Positions 18,401 to 22,263 of a DNA stretch of 22,263 nt are shown in pieces. Origin of the DNA: Mesostigma viride (taxonomy: Eukaryota; Streptophyta; Mesostigmatophyceae; Mesostigmatales; Mesostigmataceae); assembly GCA_009746045.1 (NCBI GenBank), contig RPFO01002183.1, positions 1 to 22,263 on the forward strand, given 5' to 3'. The notes below the pieces were generated by a model, which was not told the origin of the DNA, ran no database searches, and was given only the letters and a program-made list of their open reading frames with translations. Within the stretch, counting starts at the first letter, position 1. Every line of letters starts with the position of its first letter. A program made the position numbers and the translations under genes.

Positions 18401-20715
18401 GGTACCACCATTCCGTGGCAGCTTGGCCCAGTTTGCTACCGGCTGGCACACGTTTTCAGTGAATTTTGGGCTCCAGATTTAAATGCAACGTGCGGTTTGA
18501 GGCAGGGGAAAACATGCGTGGACGATAGGAATTATAGCACCGGCGGGCTTCAAAGTGCCGGACGGCAGGCGGTACCACCATTCCGTGGCAGCTTGGCCCA
18601 GTTTGCTACCGGCTGGCACACGTTTTCAGTGAATTTTGGGCTCCAGATTTAAATGCAACGTGCGGTTTGAGGCAGGGGAAAACATGCGTGGACGATAGGA
18701 ATTATAGCACCGGCGGGCTTCAAAGTGCCGGACGGCAGGCGGTACCACCATTCCGTGGCAGCTTGGCCCAGTTTGCTACCGGCTGGCACACGTTTTCAGT
18801 GAATTTTGGGCTCCAGATTTAAATGCAACGTGCGGTTTGAGGCAGGGGAAAACATGCGTGGACGATAGGAATTATAGCACCGGCGGGCTTCAAAGTGCCG
18901 GACGGCAGGCGGTACCACCATTCCGTGGCAGCTTGGCCCAGTTTGCTACCGGCTGGCACACGTTTTCAGTGAATTTTGGGCTCCAGATTTAAATGCAACG
19001 TGCGGTTTGAGGCAGGGGAAAACATGCGTGGACGATAGGAATTATAGCACCGGCGGGCTTCAAAGTGCCGGACGGCAGGCGGTACCACCATTCCGTGGCA
19101 GCTTGGCCCAGTTTGCTACCGGCTGGCACACGTTTTCAGTGAATTTTGGGCTCCAGATTTAAATGCAACGTGCGGTTTGAGGCAGGGGAAAACATGCGTG
19201 GACGATAGGAATTATAGCACCGGCGGGCTTCAAAGTGCCGGACGGCAGGCGGTACCACCATTCCGTGGCAGCTTGGCCCAGTTTGCTACCGGCTGGCACA
19301 CGTTTTCAGTGAATTTTGGGCTCCAGATTTAAATGCAACGTGCGGTTTGAGGCAGGGGAAAACATGCGTGGACGATAGGAATTATAGCACCGGCGGGCTT
19401 CAAAGTGCCGGACGGCAGGCGGTACCACCATTCCGTGGCAGCTTGGCCCAGTTTGCTACCGGCTGGCACACGTTTTCAGTGAATTTTGGGCTCCAGATTT
19501 AAATGCAACGTGCGGTTTGAGGCAGGGGAAAACATGCGTGGACGATAGGAATTATAGCACCGGCGGGCTTCAAAGTGCCGGACGGCAGGCGGTACCACCA
19601 TTCCGTGGCAGCTTGGCCCAGTTTGCTACCGGCTGGCACACGTTTTCAGTGAATTTTGGGCTCCAGATTTAAATGCAACGTGCGGTTTGAGGCAGGGGAA
19701 AACATGCGTGGACGATAGGAATTATAGCACCGGCGGGCTTCAAAGTGCCGGACGGCAGGCGGTACCACCATTCCGTGGCAGCTTGGCCCAGTTTGCTACC
19801 GGCTGGCACACGTTTTCAGTGAATTTTGGGCTCCAGATTTAAATGCAACGTGCGGTTTGAGGCAGGGGAAAACATGCGTGGACGATAGGAATTATAGCAC
19901 CGGCGGGCTTCAAAGTGCCGGACGGCAGGCGGTACCACCATTCCGTGGCAGCTTGGCCCAGTTTGCTACCGGCTGGCACACGTTTTCAGTGAATTTTGGG
20001 CTCCAGATTTAAATGCAACGTGCGGTTTGAGGCAGGGGAAAACATGCGTGGACGATAGGAATTATAGCACCGGCGGGCTTCAAAGTGCCGGACGGCAGGC
20101 GGTACCACCATTCCGTGGCAGCTTGGCCCAGTTTGCTACCGGCTGGCACACGTTTTCAGTGAATTTTGGGCTCCAGATTTAAATGCAACGTGCGGTTTGA
20201 GGCAGGGGAAAACATGCGTGGACGATAGGAATTATAGCACCGGCGGGCTTCAAAGTGCCGGACGGCAGGCGGTACCACCATTCCGTGGCAGCTTGGCCCA
20301 GTTTGCTACCGGCTGGCACACGTTTTCAGTGAATTTTGGGCTCCAGATTTAAATGCAACGTGCGGTTTGAGGCAGGGGAAAACATGCGTGGACGATAGGA
20401 ATTATAGCACCGGCGGGCTTCAAAGTGCCGGACGGCAGGCGGTACCACCATTCCGTGGCAGCTTGGCCCAGTTTGCTACCGGCTGGCACACGTTTTCAGT
20501 GAATTTTGGGCTCCAGATTTAAATGCAACGTGCGGTTTGAGGCAGGGGAAAACATGCGTGGACGATAGGAATTATAGCACCGGCGGGCTTCAAAGTGCCG
20601 GACGGCAGGCGGTACCACCATTCCGTGGCAGCTTGGCCCAGTTTGCTACCGGCTGGCACACGTTTTCAGTGAATTTTGGGCTCCAGATTTAAATGCAACG
20701 TGCGGTTTGAGGCAG
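12487..20715 (+). repeat. 170-bp satellite array, about 48.4 copies
   Basis: A 170-bp monomer beginning TACCGGCTGGCACACG repeats head to tail without spacing change (GGCTGGCACA at 12491, 12661, 12831 and so on to 20651). The only difference I noticed is AGGGGAC versus AGGGGAA about 60 nt into the unit: copies 1, 3 and 4 have GAC, copy 2 and all from copy 5 on have GAA. The unit has stops in rotating frames and is non-coding. Its length is in the range common for centromeric or heterochromatic satellites, but no CENP-B-box-like motif was seen. Confidence 0.97.
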
Positions 20716-22263
20716 CACGTTGGCATTTAATCTGGAGCCCAAACTTCACTGAACGTGTGCCAGCCGTAGCAAACTGTCAAGCTTGCACGAATGGTTACCG
20801 CCTGCGTTCGGACTTTGCAAGCCGCGGTGCTTATATTCTTATCGTCCACGGCATGTGTCCCTGCCTCCAAAACCGCACGTGATTTAAATCTGGAGCCCAA
20901 AACATTCACTTGAAACATGTGGCCAGCCGGTAGCAAAATGGGCAGACTGCACGGAATAGGTGGTACGCCTTGCCGTCCGGCACCTTTGAAGCCCGCCGCA
21001 GTAGCTACAATTTATCGTCCACGCGTTTTTCCCCTGCCTCAAACCGCAGTTGCATTAAATTCTGGAGCCCAAAATTCACTTGAAAAAAGATGTGCCAGCC
21101 GGTACAGCAAACTGGGCCAAGCTGGCCACGAATGGTTGGTACCGCCTTGCCGTTCGGGCACTTGGAAGCCCGCGGTGCTAATAATTCTATCGTCCACGCA
21201 TGTTTTCCCCTGGCCTGTCAAAGCCGCACGTTGCATTTAAATCTGGAGCCCAAAAATTCACTGAAACGGTGCACGCTGCAAACTGGGCCAAGCTGCCAGG
21301 AATGTAGGTTACCGCCCTGCCGTCGGCACATTTGAAGCCCGCCGGTGCTATAATTCCTACTCGTCACGCATCGTTTTGCCCTGCCTCAAACCGACGTTGT
21401 CATTTAAATCTGAAGGCCCAAAATTCAATGAAAAGGGCGTGTGCCAGCACGGTAGTTCAAACTGGCCAAGCTGCACCGGAATGGTGGTACCGCCTTTGCC
21501 GTCCGGCCACTTTGAAGCCCCGGTGCTATAATTCATTCGTCCACGGCTGTTGTCCCCATTGCCCTCACAACCGGCACGTTGCATTTCAAATCTGAGCACC
21601 CAAAATTCACTGGAAAAACGCTGTGCCGCGGGTAGCAACTGGGCCAAGCTGCCACGGAAATGAGTGTTACCGCCTGCCGTTCCGGCACTTTGAAGCCCGC
21701 GGTGCTATAATTCCTATCGTCCACGCATGTTTTCCCCTGCCTCCAAACCGCACGTTGCATTTAAACTCTGAGCCCAAATCACTGAAAACGGCTGTGCAAG
21801 CGGTAGCAAACTGGGCCAAGCTGGCCACCGGAATGGTGGCTTACCGCCTGCCGTCGGCACTTTAAGCCACGCCGTTGCTTATAATTCTATCAGTCCACGC
21901 ATGTTGTCCCTGCCTCAAACCGAGTGCATAAATTGGAGCCCAGAAATTCACTGAAAACTGTTGCCAGCCGGTAGCAGCAAACTGGGCCAAGCTGCACGGA
22001 ATGTTGGTACCGCTTCCGTCCGTTCACTTTGAAGCCCGCCGGTGCCGATTATACATTCCTTTCGTCCCGCATGTTTTCCCCTGCCTCAAAATCCGCACGT
22101 ATGCATTTAAATTCTGGAGCCCCAAAATTCACGAAAACGTGTGCCAGCGGTAGCAAACTGGGCCAAGCTTGCCACGAATGGTTGTACCGCCTGCCGTCCG
22201 GAACTTTGAAGCCCGCCGGTGCGTATTAATTCCTATCGTCACGCCATGTTTTCCCCTGCTCAA
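20716..22263 (-). repeat. Same satellite inverted and full of small indels, about 9 copies
   Basis: From 20716 the sequence is the reverse complement of the 170-bp unit, with irregular spacing (158, 172, 181, about 168 nt between successive GGAGCCC-like marks) and frequent single-base insertions, deletions and some substitutions. This contrasts sharply with the perfect forward array. The error style is that of uncorrected long-read sequence. All open frames here are artefacts of the repeat. Confidence 0.95.

Noticed and set aside
20676-22229. Many 60-107 aa frames in the inverted satellite
   Set aside because: They arise because indels shift the satellite frame; no conserved product is encoded.

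Overview
This looks like a eukaryotic nuclear contig. Coding exons are interrupted by AT-richer GT-AG introns of about 120-260 nt, AATAAA-type poly(A) signals follow several genes, and more than half of the window is tandem repeat. No bacterial-style operon with ribosome binding sites, and no transposase, reverse transcriptase or integrase motif, was recognised. A MYND zinc finger and two single-copy fingers with the C-x4-C-x10-C-x2-H spacing of WRKY19-like fingers fit a plant/alga or protist lineage. The species cannot be named from sequence alone.

Layout. 1-612 is a CT-rich microsatellite. 620-1080 is an array of degenerate 100-111 bp units, each with a short GC-rich dyad element. 1205-4600 holds five small genes, all on the + strand and tightly packed: a 74-aa acidic/basic protein, a 251-aa MYND-finger protein, a 66-aa basic protein, and two paralogous one-finger proteins (the first with a frame break at a G run). 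4823-11687 is best read as one large spliced gene of at least eight exons encoding roughly 1,900 aa of unrecognised, charged, low-complexity-rich protein. Nearly all of its introns are phase 0. Its long exon 7 has two probable frame breaks in G/C-rich sequence near 9908-10040 and 10495-10585. 11688-12235 is an AT-rich 3' flank with no gene seen. 12236-12475 is a degenerate TCTCACCC repeat with a perfect 28-bp palindrome. 12487-20715 is a 170-bp satellite, about 48.4 near-identical head-to-tail copies. 20716-22263 is the same satellite in reverse orientation with many small indels, which looks like uncorrected long-read sequence after a fold-back.

The most unusual signal is a 21-nt element, consensus GTTRCGMC-NNNN-GKCGYWTCT, with a dyad or hairpin core. 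It occurs 16 times in the sense direction, only in non-coding sequence: 5 copies upstream of the first gene, 5 between the small genes and 6 in introns of the large gene. It occurs 4 more times reversed, inside a 72-bp repeat in coding-like sequence. It sits in several independent tandem duplications whose unit lengths differ (about 105, 152, 68 and 72 bp).

A second pattern is that all six gene starts lie 0-5 nt after a splice-acceptor-like AG (five of them CAG), often shortly after the previous gene's AATAAA. This is the arrangement expected for trans-spliced or 5'-UTR-spliced, polycistron-like genes.

No function can be assigned to the cluster as a whole. The small genes look like nucleic-acid or protein-binding regulators, and the large gene has no recognisable domain.
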